Below are positions 33,080 to 44,244 of a DNA stretch of 64,000 bases, piece by piece. A program made the position numbers and the translations under genes. This DNA is from Aquilaria yunnanensis. Taxonomy: Eukaryota; Streptophyta; Magnoliopsida; Malvales; Thymelaeaceae. Numbering within the stretch: position 1 is the first letter of the stretch; every line of letters starts with the position of its first letter. Below the pieces are notes generated by a model, which saw nothing but the letters and a program-made list of their open reading frames with translations, was not told where the DNA came from and did no database searches. The stretch is from contig CM077599.1 of the NCBI GenBank assembly GCA_039654915.1, positions 81,374,001 to 81,438,000 of the forward strand. Reading direction: 5' to 3'.

Positions 33080-34503
33080 AGTTCCCCCAAACTTAAACCT
33101 AAGCTAGTCCCTAGCGACCTAACCTACAACATACTCAAACACCAAAGAAGCTATCATGGTAACCAAATGTTGCATCTAAACTTCAATGATCAACTAAGTT
33201 TGACTTCAAAAGAAGAAATGGTGACTAAGGAAAAGTTAATTTTGCTACCTAGGGTGAAGCCCCCAGGGGTATGACCCCCTAGATGATTTAAATTTCCATT
33301 AAGGGAGTTGTGTTAAGTTCTTTTCCAAACGCTTGCAAAAAGATCCAGCACCCTCGACCTTACTTCCCTACGGTCGGTCGCAACACACTCAAAGCTCAAA
33401 TGGTTTACTTCCAAAGGATAGCAACAGTTCAGAGGCTCAAAAAGAAAATGGAGGAACCAAAAGATAGTCTTTCATGATAGAGTTAGTGAGGCGGTCAAAA
33501 ATGAAAACCAAGTGCTTAAAAGAAACAATCAAGTTGAACAAGCACCAATCTACAATCCACCAACCTCTTTACACCTTATAAACTAACTATTGTTTCCTCT
33601 TCATGTATTTAGCCGTTTGGCAAGTGCCTAAACGGGAGCTCCGTCTAAGCCCAAGCTACTAACTTAATACAATCCAAGGTGATTTTATTTTCAACCATAC
33701 TCTTATTTCAAGCACCTTTTCGAGCTGTGATCAACTCTTGCCTTAGGAGAAGACCCCAACCTACTTCGATACTAGGAAACAGCAGAGTAGTATTTTATAT
33801 GTTTTTTTTTCCACAAACCACACCAAGCTTGCCATTACTTCCCTCTTAATTCAACTTAATGCAATTCCTTTTAAGCTCTAGTTTTGACCTTTTTCCACCT
33901 CAGTTAACTCAAGGGTATAACCACAAGAAAATGAAAGCTCAAATTAAGGGTGATTTGCAGGAATGTAGAGGGGTTGGTTAATTGGTGGGGAGGTTCCTCC
34001 TATGAGACCACATGCTTCAAGCTCATACACTCTTGCGAGTTTGCTAGGTCCTTAGGCAAGTTTTAAAACAAAACTCAAAAGATACGAGTTTATGGCACAA
34101 CTCCCAAGTTCATTATAACACATTATCAAAGATTCACCCAAAAGCATCAAAACTGATTTTTCCAAATTCATCAAAGCTTCAAGAGAATCAAACTAGTAAC
34201 CATATCCATTCATATGAAACGAAATAGTCACCATTGAGTCCTAAAGACACCAAAAACAAACAAGGACTACAAAAAGAAATTCTCAACCTATCCAACTTCA
34301 CTAACAGGAGAGAGGAAAACAAAACACAAAATATGCAAAAGAAAAAAAAATGCACCCTAAATCTAAAACAAAGACACGAACACAAACACAAAAGCCAAGT
34401 ATGATAATCACGCACCCACTCCCCCAAACTTAAAACTAGCATTGTCCTCAATGGAAAGTGAGTAATCAAGAATCATACCTGGGGGCGGGTGTTCTCGCCC
34501 CTA
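33080..34503 (-). other. 3' noncoding region of the nested element, with polypurine tract
   Basis: The minus strand reads TTTGGGGGAACT immediately before the 3' LTR (33091-33080), the polypurine tract. A second block, AGTTTGGGGGAGTGGG on the minus strand, lies at about 34429-34414. No supported coding sequence lies between. Confidence 0.6.
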
Positions 34504-35904
34504 CTACTCCTCTCCCATGTCATCATGGCCGGAAGACCCACCGGCAGGCGGAAAAGAGGAAGGACCTTCAAACGGGTCATGGGGAGGTCCGAAATGTGGG
34601 TAAAAGGGAGGTGGGTGGCTGGAGGGGTGGGGTGTGTACCACTGGTAAGCAGAAGGGTGGAAATGGGGGGGAATGGGTGGGAATAGTGGATATTCAGGCA
34701 TGAGATCCCGCAACTGCTGCTGGTGTTGGTGGCCCCAACGGACTTGCCCGGAAAGATATTCCTGGTTGCCGGCAACAAGTGCGATGCCCTCGCGCATCTC
34801 CTTTGCAAAAGAAGTAAAGGAGCCACAAACTAATTCAAACCGAGCCGCTGACTCTTCATGCTGTTCTCGCATCATCAAGTATATCTTGTTGAGTGCTATG
34901 GCCAAAGAGGCTGGAGTCGCGGTAGCTGGATCGACTAACTGCTCAGAAGCCCCTCCAACGTCCTCCCCTAGATATGGCTCATGTTCTTCTTCTCCTTCTT
35001 CCACTTGCTCTTGCTCTCGGTCGGCATTCTCTTCCTCATCTTCTGACACTACCTCCCGGATACCTTCCGAAGCACCACTAAGCTTGTCCACCGAGATTGG
35101 CTTGATGACCAAAGTTATCCTTGAGGGATCTTCCATGACAACACCGGCCCTCAACATTAAGGTAGTGACCAGCTGAGGGAAAGGCAGGTTCCCCCGTTTC
35201 GACTTGGCGGCGCGACGAATGTGCTTTAGGATGAAGTGTCTGACATTAATTCGGATGTCACATGCTATGCAGTATAAGATCTCCAAGCGATCCGGGGTGA
35301 CTTCCCGAACATGAGTGGTCGGGACGAGGCGGGAGGCGATGAAATAGTTCCAAGCTTTCATCTCTGGAGGAAGGGCTGAAGAACTGAAGTAGAGCTTCCT
35401 ATGAGATTGATCCCGGCTCAGTGTCCAATGAACCGGGCGACCGCATACTACTTGAGCTTGTTGATCCAGGGAAACCTCCTTGATTTGTCCTCCAATCAAT
35501 GGGTTGATGTTGAACAGCTTATTGATCACAGCATCCCCATAATGCACCGCTTGTTGGCGCACAAAACAAACCTTGGCTTGGCGATTCAGATAGTAAGCTC
35601 CCATCAAGTTGGCGTAGAATTCCATTATGAGGATGTTGGACACTTCCGCTTGAGAATGATTGAACCATTGTTGCCATCCACGCCTCTCCACGATTCTTAG
35701 TATCCCCTCATTTTCCTTCTTTGAGAAGTCGAAGCCTCTTTCCGGTGTGAGCTTGCGATTCATGAGCCCCTCAAAATAGTTGCTTGCCCGAGAAGACACA
35801 AAGCGTGAATTATCATAGGGTGGTTCTTGTGGCTCCTCTTGACGAATCCTCTTCCCCCTCCCCTTTTCTTTCAACGAGTTTATGGGCACCGACTTGCGAG
35901 GCAT
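34504..35904 (-). CDS. Env-position ORF of the Athila-like element (466 residues, no visible membrane segment)
   Basis: An intact frame in the same orientation as pol, beginning at an ATG at 35902-35904. Plant Athila elements carry an ORF here that is often called env-like. The N-terminal ~290 residues (blocks SNYFEGLMNRKLTPERGFDF and EFYANLMGAYYLNRQAKVCF) resemble the plant family described as putative plant transposon protein. Then come an acidic stretch at about 290-325 (SEDEEENADREQEQVEEGEE) and a Pro/His/Tyr/Phe-rich tail (about 410-460). I see no signal peptide, fusion peptide or transmembrane helix, so an envelope role is not supported by sequence. Its integrity beside a damaged gag, and the regulatory module upstream, suggest selection or recent insertion. 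Function unknown. Confidence 0.7.
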   Translation of the reverse strand: MPRKSVPINSLKEKGRGKRIRQEEPQEPPYDNSRFVSSRASNYFEGLMNRKLTPERGFDFSKKENEGILRIVERRGWQQWFNHSQAEVSNILIMEFYANLMGAYYLNRQAKVCFVRQQAVHYGDAVINKLFNINPLIGGQIKEVSLDQQAQVVCGRPVHWTLSRDQSHRKLYFSSSALPPEMKAWNYFIASRLVPTTHVREVTPDRLEILYCIACDIRINVRHFILKHIRRAAKSKRGNLPFPQLVTTLMLRAGVVMEDPSRITLVIKPISVDKLSGASEGIREVVSEDEEENADREQEQVEEGEEEHEPYLGEDVGGASEQLVDPATATPASLAIALNKIYLMMREQHEESAARFELVCGSFTSFAKEMREGIALVAGNQEYLSGQVRWGHQHQQQLRDLMPEYPLFPPIPPHFHPSAYQWYTPHPSSHPPPFYPHFGPPHDPFEGPSSFPPAGGSSGHDDMGEE

Positions 35905-37342
35905 GTTTTCTACAAAATCACAAGATACATTTCAAGCTCCTTTATATGAAGAATGAAAGAACAAAGGATTAACCTTCACTACCCCATTTCCTAACTTCAA
36001 GTTACCAATCCATAGTAGAAAAACTCATGCATAAGAAGACAATCCATTATCTTACTCCATGTCCATCCTAGGTGTTCTAAGGTTTTGCACCATCCAATGC
36101 ACCCTTGCTTATTCCACAAAATATTCAAGTCAAATTGATGTTACGGATACTAGATGTGTGCATATGAATAAGATAGCAAGGAAAATCCCATCAATGTCCA
36201 TACCAACTTACGGCTCTTGGGGCAATTAGTAAACAATCTTCCTAGTGCAAAGTAATCATTCAATCTTGAACTGTGCAACACCTAGATGCCTCACATACAA
36301 AGAATTTAGGAAAAAAAACACACCACAGGAAGCCACATTGTTGTGCAAAATAGCTATAGAGGCAGTTAAATTGCACTTCTCCGGAAATCCTCTAACTCAA
36401 AAATCAATCAAACCGGAGTGAATTGAAGGCAATGCACATTTGACCCACTCCTATTTCAAGTAGATCCCAAGTTTATAATCAATCAAACAGCATGAACATG
36501 CATAATCAAGAAGTTGCCATGAAAATTCGCAGCCCTTGTTGTGCAAGAAATTCTAACCTTGATTTCTAATCCAAATTCATAATCCTAAGCACAGAACACT
36601 TTCCATACATAAATGCATCCATGTCAAATCGAATTCAAGCATGAAATCCATGAGAATCAAGCAAAATCAAGCAATTTTCAGAACCATCACGAGCGAGCAC
36701 CATTCGCTCCAAATCTCATCTCAACAATGCAGAAGGGAGGAAGAAGATGAGAGAAACTTACTTGATGAGAGGGTTGATGCGACGAATGAACTCCAAAAAA
36801 TCAAACCGTGAAGCTTACGGAAGGGTAGGGTTTGAAGTTTGAGAGGTTTCTTTGGTGGAGGAGCAAAGTAAAAGTGAGAAAAGTGAAAGGGAGGCAAGGT
36901 TAAAACAGCGGTTACAGTCTTGGCGACGCGTCGCCAATTCTGGACGCATTCTGGCGACGCGTCGCCACAGTTATAAGTATTCTGATAACATTTGCACAAA
37001 TTGGCGACGCGTCGCCAGCTTTACGAAACCATCCTTTGTTTTTTAAAACTTTTGCAAAGTACCCCCAATCTTTTCATCCTAAGACTTAAACCCTTTGAAC
37101 ATTCAATACATGGTACCTCTTAAAGTTGAGAAAATGCGGTCCATTCCCCCCGCCTTCTTTCCGATGGGTATCCCGACCTATCTATACACAAGACAATATC
37201 AAATGAGCAGAAAATCACAAAGCACTACATAAGTTAACTAACGAAAAGAAAAGAAGAAAGTAATCGGAATCGGGTTGCCTCTCGACAAGCGCTTGATTTT
37301 ACGCCTCTAGCTTGGCGCCTTTAAGCTTCTTTTTTTTTTTTT
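35905..37342 (-). other. Spacer between pol and the env-position ORF
   Basis: No supported coding sequence. On the minus strand it contains the palindromic array (37017-36921), a pyrimidine-rich stretch (about 36895-36870), a strong splice-donor match CAA|GTAAGT (intron would begin at 36761) and an acceptor-like TTTTGTAG (intron would end at 35910), just before the ATG of the env-position ORF. Confidence 0.5.
36920..37017 (-). promoter_or_regulatory. Internal palindromic GC element array upstream of the env-position ORF
   Basis: Three perfect copies of TGGCGACGCGTCGCCA lie at 36921-36936, 36952-36967 and 37002-37017. Their centres are 31 and 50 bp apart, the same spacings as in U3 of both LTRs. 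The surrounding bases differ from the LTR, so the palindromes and spacing are what is conserved. Confidence 0.7.
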
Positions 37343-40300
37343 TCAATGGTTGGGTTCGGCCAAAATGGTTTGACCAATGTGTCTAAGTTCATCACCATAG
37401 TAAGGCTTGATTCGTTGACCATTGACTTGAAAGATGCACCCATCTTGTCCTTTAAGCTCCACCGCTCCAAATGGTTGCACTCTAATCACCTCAAAAGGTC
37501 CCGACCATTTGGACTTTAATTTTCCCGGAAAGAGCCTCAACCTTGAGTTGAATAGTAGCACTTTTTGACCCGGTTGAAACTCCTTCTTCACAAGAATCTT
37601 GTCATGCCACAACTTCGTCCGCTCCTTGTACATTCTCGCATTCTCATAAGCATCCATGCGAATTTCCTCCAACTCATCCAATTGAATAGCTCTCTTCTCT
37701 TGGGCATTTTTCAAATCGAAATTGAGCTTCTTAACCGCCCAATATGACTTGTGCTCCAACTCCACCGGTAAATGGCGAGCTTTACCGTACACAAGACGAT
37801 ATGGTGACATTCCAATAGGTGTCTTAAAAGCCGTCCTATATGCCCAAAGTGCATCATTTAACTTTTGAGACCAATCTTTTCGGTTGATGCCCACCGTCTT
37901 CTCCAATATCCTCTTGATCTCCAGGTTTGAAATCTCGGCTTGCCCGTTTGTTTGAGGATGATAGGGGAGTGACACCTTATGCCGTACACCATACTTCAAT
38001 AAAACTTGAGTCATCATCTTGTTGATGAAATGTGATCCCTCGTCGGAAATGATAGCCCTAGGCGTGCCAAACCTTGCAAAAATATTCATTTGAAGGAACT
38101 TAACAACCACATTAGCATCACAAGAAGGGGTGGCAATAGCTTCCACCCACTTAGATACATAATCAACCGTAAGCAAAATATAATGATTGCCACAAGAAGG
38201 AGGAAAAGGCCCCATAAAATCTATTCCCCACAAATCAAACACTTCCACCTCAAGAATGTTTTGTAATGGCATTTCATCCTTCCTAGAAATGTTTCCTAAC
38301 CATTGGCATCTATCACATGTTTTCACGAAAGTATATGCATCTTTAAACAAAGTTGGCCAATAATACCCGGTTTGCAATGCCTTACTTGCCGTCTTGGAGG
38401 CTCCAAAGTGTCCGCCACATGGTGAGGAGTGACAATGGTGGAGAACATCCTTTACTTCCTCGCTTGAGATGCATCTTCTTGTGATTTGGTCGGCACACCG
38501 GCGGAATAGGAAAGGATCATCCCAAAGATAATGCTTGACATTGGCTTGAAATTTCTTCTTTTCTTGGTAAGACAAGTTTGGTGGCAAGACTCCACAAGCT
38601 AGGTAGTTCACATAGTCCGCATACCATGGAATCTTGCCCTCCACCTTGAACAAGCTTTCATCCGGGAAGTGCTCTTGAATAGGTTGCTCCCATGACTTTT
38701 CTTGGCCCTCCATCCTAGATAAGTGATCGGCCATAAGGTTTTCACATCCCTTCTTGTCCTTGATTTCTAAATCGAATTCTTGAAGCAAAAGAATCCATCT
38801 TATGAGTCTTGGCTTGGCATCCTTCTTGGTGAATAAATATTTAATTGATGCATGATCGGTGTGCACCACAACCTTAGACCCCACAATATAGGATCGAAAC
38901 TTATCCACTGCATATACCACCGCCAAAAGCTCCTTCTCCGTTGTGTTATAATTTCTTTGAGCTCCATCCAAAGTCTTACTAGTATAGTAAATCACCCGAA
39001 AAAGCTTGTCCTTTCTTTGCCCCAACACCGCCCCCACGGCGAAATCGCTAGCATCACACATAATTTCAAACGGTTCCTCCCAATTAGGTGGAATCACCAC
39101 CGGTGCACTAACCAATTTCTCCTTCAAAGTCTTAAATGATTCCAAACACTTTTCATCAAAGTCAAACGGCACATCCTTCTCAAGCAAATTGCATAATGGC
39201 TTAGTGATCTTGGAAAAATCTTTAATAAATCTTCGGTAAAAACCGGCATGCCCTAGGAAACTTCTCACTCCCTTTACATTGGAGGGTGGTGGCAGTTTCT
39301 CAATAGCTACAATCTTAGCTCTATCCACCTCCATGCCTTCACAAGAAATTTTATGCCCAAGTACAATTCCCGATTTAACCATGAAATGACATTTTTCCCA
39401 ATTCAAGGCTAAATTAGTTTTTTGACATCTCTTCAAGACAAGGGCTAAATTATCCAAACATGAATCAAAGGAGTCTCCAAAAACAGAAAAATCATCCATA
39501 AATACCTCCATGCACTTCTCCACCATATCGGAGAATGTGGCCATCATACACCATTGGAAAGTCGCCGGAGCGTTGCAAAGTCCAAATGGCATTCTTCGAA
39601 AGGCATATGTGCCCCAAGGACTAGTAAAGGTCATCTTCTCTTGATCTTCCGGTGCTATGGCGATTTGATTGTACCCCGAATAACCATCCAAGAAACAATA
39701 AAACTCATGTCCCCCCAACCTATCCAAAATTTGATCAATAAAAGGGAGGGGGAAATGGTCCTTCCGGGTAGCCTTGTTGAGCTTCCGGTAATCAAAGCAC
39801 ACTCTCCATTTGGTCACCAACCTAGTAGAAATCCATTCATTGTTATTGTTGCTCACCACGGTTGTTCCGCCTTTCTTTGGCACCACTTGCACCGGACTCA
39901 CCCATGGAGAATCCGAAATTGGATATATAATGCCGGCATTGAGCAATTTCACAATCTCCTCTTTGACCACTTCCTTCATCTTTGGATTTAACCTTCTTTG
40001 AGCTTCAATGGAGGGTTTAAAATCATCTTCCATAAGAATTTTATGCATGCAAATTTCTGGGCTAATTCCCTTGATGTCGGAAATAGACCAAGCTATTGCC
40101 TTCCTATGATCCCTCAACACACGAATCAACTTTTCTTCCTCCAAAGAGGTCAAAGTAGACGAAATAATCACCGGGAGAGAATCCTCCTTGCCAAGATACA
40201 CATACTTAAGATCTTTTGGTAAGGGTTTCAACTCCAACTTAAGCTCTTCCTTGGAATCACAAGACAAAAGTTGTTCTCCCCTTTCTCCTTGAAGTTGCAC

Positions 40301-41284
40301 TTTCCCATAAAAGTCAAGAGTTGTTAAAATACCCAACACATCATGATCTTCCTCACTACATGCTTTTTCGAACACAAGTGCCCTTCCAATAGGATCCTCA
40401 ATAAGTAAAACATCTCTTTTTTCCTTAATGCAAGAATCAACCACATCAAACATGTAACACTTGGGCAACTCATCATCAATAGATTTCATGGCTTGAGCAA
40501 GATTAAAAGTAATTTCCTCATTATTAGCTCTCAAGGTGGGATTACCTTTTTCCACATCAATGACGGCCTTCCCGGTAGCAAGGAATGGTCTCCCAAGTAT
40601 AATCGGCATATTCCGGTCTTCCTCCATATCCAACACTACAAAGTCTACCGGAAATATAAACTTGCCAACTTTGACCAAGACATCTTCCAACACTCCTTTT
40701 GGGAAAGTAAATGACTGATCCGCCAATTGGAGGCAAATAGATGAAGGTTTCACCTCTCCAAGGCCAAGACTCCTACAAATGGATAAGGGCATCAAATTAA
40801 TACTAGCCCCAAGATCGCACAAAGCCTTATCACAATGGAAAGACCCAATATCAAGAGGTATCGTAAAACTCCCCGGATCCTTGAGTTTTTGGGGCATCTT
40901 CCTTTGAATGACGGCACTTGCTTCCTCTCTCATTAAAATGAGCTCGTTGTCGAGGAACTTCCTTTTCTTGGTAATCAACTCCTTGAGGAACTTGGCATAG
41001 GAAGGCATTTGATTTAATGCTTCCAAGAAAGGGATATTAATTTCCAACTTCTTGAAGATTTCAAGCAACCTCATAAAGTGAGTGTTCTCCTTCTTTGGCT
41101 TGAACCGTTGGGGGTACGGAAGGGTGGGCGTGTGCTTGGGTGCTTCCTCCTTGTCGGGAGCATTTTTAGCCTCAATTTTTGATCTATCTTCTTCACTTGA
41201 AAGGGATGGCTCTTGGGGAGGATATTCTTCTTGAATGGGTGGCTCCTTAACTTGCGTTACCACATTCTTACCACTTCTAAGCAT
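37343..41284 (-). CDS. Pol polyprotein of the Athila-like element (protease, RT, RNase H, integrase), open frame
   Basis: One frame of 1313 residues. The N-terminal ~130 residues are the gag-pol linker. The aspartic protease has DLGA at about 157-160. Reverse transcriptase includes [20 protein letters not shown] and an intact catalytic FMDDF at about 595-599. RNase H starts near 740 ([13 protein letters not shown]) and keeps HTDH near 809. Integrase has the HHCC zinc region (HH near 950, CDRC at 991-994), catalytic D1022, D1081 and E1117 in DD35E spacing, and a C-terminal SGPFEV module near 1255. No stop or frameshift was seen, so the enzymes could be functional. It is in the same frame as gag, separated by one TAA (41291-41293). 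An ATG at 41282-41284 is available. Confidence 0.93.
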   Translation of the reverse strand: MLRSGKNVVTQVKEPPIQEEYPPQEPSLSSEEDRSKIEAKNAPDKEEAPKHTPTLPYPQRFKPKKENTHFMRLLEIFKKLEINIPFLEALNQMPSYAKFLKELITKKRKFLDNELILMREEASAVIQRKMPQKLKDPGSFTIPLDIGSFHCDKALCDLGASINLMPLSICRSLGLGEVKPSSICLQLADQSFTFPKGVLEDVLVKVGKFIFPVDFVVLDMEEDRNMPIILGRPFLATGKAVIDVEKGNPTLRANNEEITFNLAQAMKSIDDELPKCYMFDVVDSCIKEKRDVLLIEDPIGRALVFEKACSEEDHDVLGILTTLDFYGKVQLQGERGEQLLSCDSKEELKLELKPLPKDLKYVYLGKEDSLPVIISSTLTSLEEEKLIRVLRDHRKAIAWSISDIKGISPEICMHKILMEDDFKPSIEAQRRLNPKMKEVVKEEIVKLLNAGIIYPISDSPWVSPVQVVPKKGGTTVVSNNNNEWISTRLVTKWRVCFDYRKLNKATRKDHFPLPFIDQILDRLGGHEFYCFLDGYSGYNQIAIAPEDQEKMTFTSPWGTYAFRRMPFGLCNAPATFQWCMMATFSDMVEKCMEVFMDDFSVFGDSFDSCLDNLALVLKRCQKTNLALNWEKCHFMVKSGIVLGHKISCEGMEVDRAKIVAIEKLPPPSNVKGVRSFLGHAGFYRRFIKDFSKITKPLCNLLEKDVPFDFDEKCLESFKTLKEKLVSAPVVIPPNWEEPFEIMCDASDFAVGAVLGQRKDKLFRVIYYTSKTLDGAQRNYNTTEKELLAVVYAVDKFRSYIVGSKVVVHTDHASIKYLFTKKDAKPRLIRWILLLQEFDLEIKDKKGCENLMADHLSRMEGQEKSWEQPIQEHFPDESLFKVEGKIPWYADYVNYLACGVLPPNLSYQEKKKFQANVKHYLWDDPFLFRRCADQITRRCISSEEVKDVLHHCHSSPCGGHFGASKTASKALQTGYYWPTLFKDAYTFVKTCDRCQWLGNISRKDEMPLQNILEVEVFDLWGIDFMGPFPPSCGNHYILLTVDYVSKWVEAIATPSCDANVVVKFLQMNIFARFGTPRAIISDEGSHFINKMMTQVLLKYGVRHKVSLPYHPQTNGQAEISNLEIKRILEKTVGINRKDWSQKLNDALWAYRTAFKTPIGMSPYRLVYGKARHLPVELEHKSYWAVKKLNFDLKNAQEKRAIQLDELEEIRMDAYENARMYKERTKLWHDKILVKKEFQPGQKVLLFNSRLRLFPGKLKSKWSGPFEVIRVQPFGAVELKGQDGCIFQVNGQRIKPYYGDELRHIGQTILAEPNH

Positions 41285-41290
41285 AATAGC

Positions 41291-42729
41291 TTAGCAAGAC
41301 TCCCTTGGGTTGACATCCGTATCACTAGGTATGAACTTGCCCTTTTGAATTTGCCTCATAGAAGTTGCAAGTTGGCCCATTTGAGTTTCCAAATTCTTGA
41401 TGGATGCTTGAGTATTAGCTTGCATAGTCTTCATTTCATCCTCCAATGCACCAATCTTCTTGTTTTGGCCACTTGCCATCCCCCTCACTTCTTGCATGAA
41501 TTCTCCCATCATGCCCTTCATAAAATCTTTCAAAGATGCTTCCGTATCGTTAGAATTCTCACCTAATAGTTGCATAGCGCCTTTGGGGTTAGAATAATTG
41601 AATCCTTCGTGTTGACGGTTCCTTGGGAAGAAATTCCCTCCTCCTTGCTTGGGTGGGTAAGGATTCCGGTAACCCACAAAATTGACATCTTCCACATCAT
41701 CAACATCCTCACTAGCCATGGCTTGTTGCAATTTCCCTTTTTCTTGATTTTTTGTCAACTTGGCCACCATGCTAGTGAGTGCCGAAAGTTGAGCTTGGAG
41801 AGACGTATCTTTGTTGACCTCATACAATCCACTCCCCTTCCTTGGGATCCGTTTGCCGCTAAGCTCAAGACTTTTTTCCATGTTGTTCAATAGCTCAAAG
41901 CATTCCTCCACATCTTTCAACAACAAGAAACCACCGGCGGCGGCATCCACTTGCAATCGGGTGTTCAAACTCAAACCATTGTAGAAAAGATGAAGTTGAT
42001 GAGCTTGATCAATATCTTGAGTGGGTACCCTCTTCACCATCCTCTTGAAACGCACCCATGCCTCCGCAAGTGACTCCCATTCATTTTGCCTAAATGCCAA
42101 CAACTCATTCTTGAGCTCAAACGCTTTTTGAGATGGAAAGAATCTCCGAATAAATGCATCATATAGCTCTTGCCACGTATGAACCGAAGTAGGCTCCAAA
42201 TTCTCAAACCATTCCGATGCTTCATCCACAAGAGAAAATGGGAAGAGTCTCATCCTTTTGCATCTTCACTTACACCATCCAAATCAAAAGTATTGCATAA
42301 ACGAACAAACCTCTTGATATGGTTGTTTGGATCTTCATCAAGGGTCCCTCCAAATGGATGTGCTTCCACCAATTGGAGAACATGGCTAGGAATCACAAAA
42401 GCTCGCCCTCGAAGCGGCACCGGTCTTATCATGTTTTCATGGTCTTCTACCCTTTGAGGTCGAAAATAATCAAGTACCGGCCTTCCTCTTCTTCTAGCAC
42501 CATTTCCATTGTCCATTACCTCCTCAACACCATTGTGATCCATGGCATTGACATTTCTTTCTCGTCCAAGGTTCCCCAAGTCATCTTCTTGGTTCCCTTC
42601 CATGTTGACGGAATCAAAAGTACTAGTATCTCCTTCTTCAATCACCTTACTTCTTAGCCGAAGTTCTCGTAAGCTTCTCTCAATTTCTAGATCAAGTGGT
42701 AACACATGAGAACAAGAGCTCCGGGTCAT
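41291..42729 (-). pseudogene. gag of the Athila-like element, one frameshift
   Basis: Two overlapping frames: 42729-42250 (159 residues, starting at an ATG) and 42253-41291 (320 residues). The first carries the Athila-type N-terminus (VPLRGRAFVIPSHVLQLVE, then HPFGGTLDEDPNNHIKRF). The second carries the retrotransposon gag domain (LFPFSLVDEASEWFENL, then AWVRFKRMVKRVPTQ) and a coiled, Gln/Met-rich tail. They are offset by one base near an AAAA run at about 42255-42262. This looks like a single indel, or possibly a sequencing error. The second frame ends in TAA at 41291-41293, after which the pol frame continues in phase. Confidence 0.85.
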
Positions 42730-42845
42730 GCACTAGATGTACCTACAATATGACAAAAATGGAACACATCAACCATGAGAATTAAAATCAAGTAGTCAAG
42801 AATAACGGAAATGTTTTTCTAATCAAGACAAAAATCAAATCAAAC

Positions 42846-42863
42846 TCCCCGGCAACGGCGCCA
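42846..42863 (-). other. Primer-binding site of the nested element (tRNA-Asp type)
   Basis: The minus strand reads TGGCGCCGTTGCCGGGGA, 7 bases inside the 5' LTR. It is complementary to the 3' end expected of plant tRNA-Asp, the usual primer of Athila elements. Confidence 0.85.
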
Positions 42864-42870
42864 AAAAATT

Positions 42871-44244
42871 TGTTGTGAAAATCAAGAGTTTATCAATTTT
42901 ACCCTCAAAAACCCGCAAGCGAACGGAATCGTTGTATACTTAGGAGTAATTAAAGGTGTCGTCCCAAGAGAGTTAGTGATTTTATCTAGATTTAAAGATC
43001 AAAGTTCCTCAAGCTACCTAACTTAATCAACACAAGAAAAGTGACTCTAAAGAAGATGAAAAGTACTAAAGATAGAACTTAGAATAATTGTGACTACCCC
43101 TCTAGGATTCATTTCCTACCCAATGCTAGTCAATAAAGTTGGTCCCCAAATGTGAAGCTCCATGTGTGGTCAAAAAGATTTTATATCAAAAACCCCTTTC
43201 TCAAGATAGGTTTTTGCGCACCCTCCACTAACTTGGGCTTTACTCAAGCTCCAACTTAACTTAAGGTGGTTGAAGAGCTAAACCATCTTTTAATGCCTAA
43301 TGTTCACTTATATTATCTCTAATCTAAGTTAACATTATGCCCTTTCCATTCCTCTTTGTCATCCTTAAAACCTTTCTCAAGGATTTAATGGACTAGTGCA
43401 TTAGACATGGTGGCCAACCATTCATCAAACAAGAAGCTCAATGCAAGGAACAACACAATAGAACTCATCCATAAACACACAAAACAACTTCATTGAGTAA
43501 CAAAGGGAGGAAAGTCACCCTAGAAAGGTAAAGAGATCTACTCACAATCCATAGCTAATGTCATCAACAAATCCATAATAACAATGACCACGAAAATCAT
43601 ACAACTCAAAATAGAGAAGAGAAGAAACCCAGAAAACCCCCTCGACATTTGTACGCTCAAAATGAACAATCCTTTGGTTCCAGTTTCCCAAGAACGCCTC
43701 AAGAAGCTCAATACGCCTCCAGTCGGGTCTAGATCAAAATCAGCCAAGAAGCCCTCTTTTCTCTTTGGACTCTTTCTTCTCTTCTATTTATACCCCCTCT
43801 TCATTCCAGCCCTAAAAGGATAAGTATCACCGATCCAAGCCAGCTCATCAGGTGGAAAAATAGTGGGGGACCATTAAAACGCGAGCTTTCGACAAAATAG
43901 AGTATCGCTGGCGACGCGTCGCCAGCATGGGTCGAGTTCTGGCGACGCGTCGCCAAATGACCATCAGGAACTTAGAACACTGCTAACGTGGGCGACGTGT
44001 CGCCAATTCTGGGCGAATTCTGGCGACGCGGCGCCCACCTTCGTTTTTGCACTTCTTCCACGTCCCTCGTCCAAATGCTGTCCCACTCAAGCTTGCTTCT
44101 AATGCCCTGTCCGTAACACTTGATCAAACCTGTAATGAGCAAAAATACCAAGAAAAAACTAAGACAATGAGGAAAAATCACAGACTTTGACGGTCAAAGT
44201 TGACAAAAGGTCAACACTTTGACCGTGGAATGATGCACTTAACA
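42871..44244 (-). repeat. 5' LTR of the nested Athila-like element (1374 bp)
   Basis: Same length as the 3' LTR, about 28 substitutions by hand count. W boxes at 44187-44223, palindromes centred near 43916.5, 43947.5, 43997.5 and 44028.5, TATA (plus TATTTATA) at 43785-43792. This copy would drive the genomic RNA. Confidence 0.95.
43785..43792 (-). promoter_or_regulatory. LTR TATA box of the nested element (5' LTR)
   Basis: TATAAATA on the minus strand. Transcription would start about 30 nt further on, in the 43750s. Confidence 0.65.

Larger units (their letters stand above)
31706..44244 (-). mobile_element. Nested Ty3/gypsy Athila-like LTR retrotransposon, nearly complete
   Basis: Minus-strand order: 5' LTR 44244-42871, tRNA-Asp-type primer-binding site 42863-42846, gag 42729-41291, pol 41284-37343, env-position ORF 35904-34504, polypurine tract, 3' LTR 33079-31706. 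Both LTRs are exactly 1374 bp, TG...CA. By hand count they differ at about 28 sites without indels (about 2%). It inserted into gag of the outer element, making the GCGGT duplication. The protease DLGA motif, tRNA-Asp primer site, long spacers and the extra sense ORF after pol are Athila features. Defects seen are one gag frameshift and one stop codon between gag and pol. Confidence 0.95.

Noticed and set aside
34673..35176. Plus-strand frame of 167 codons opposite the env-position ORF
   Set aside because: It is the mirror of a real minus-strand frame and is Ser-rich with low complexity, with no promoter or splice context.
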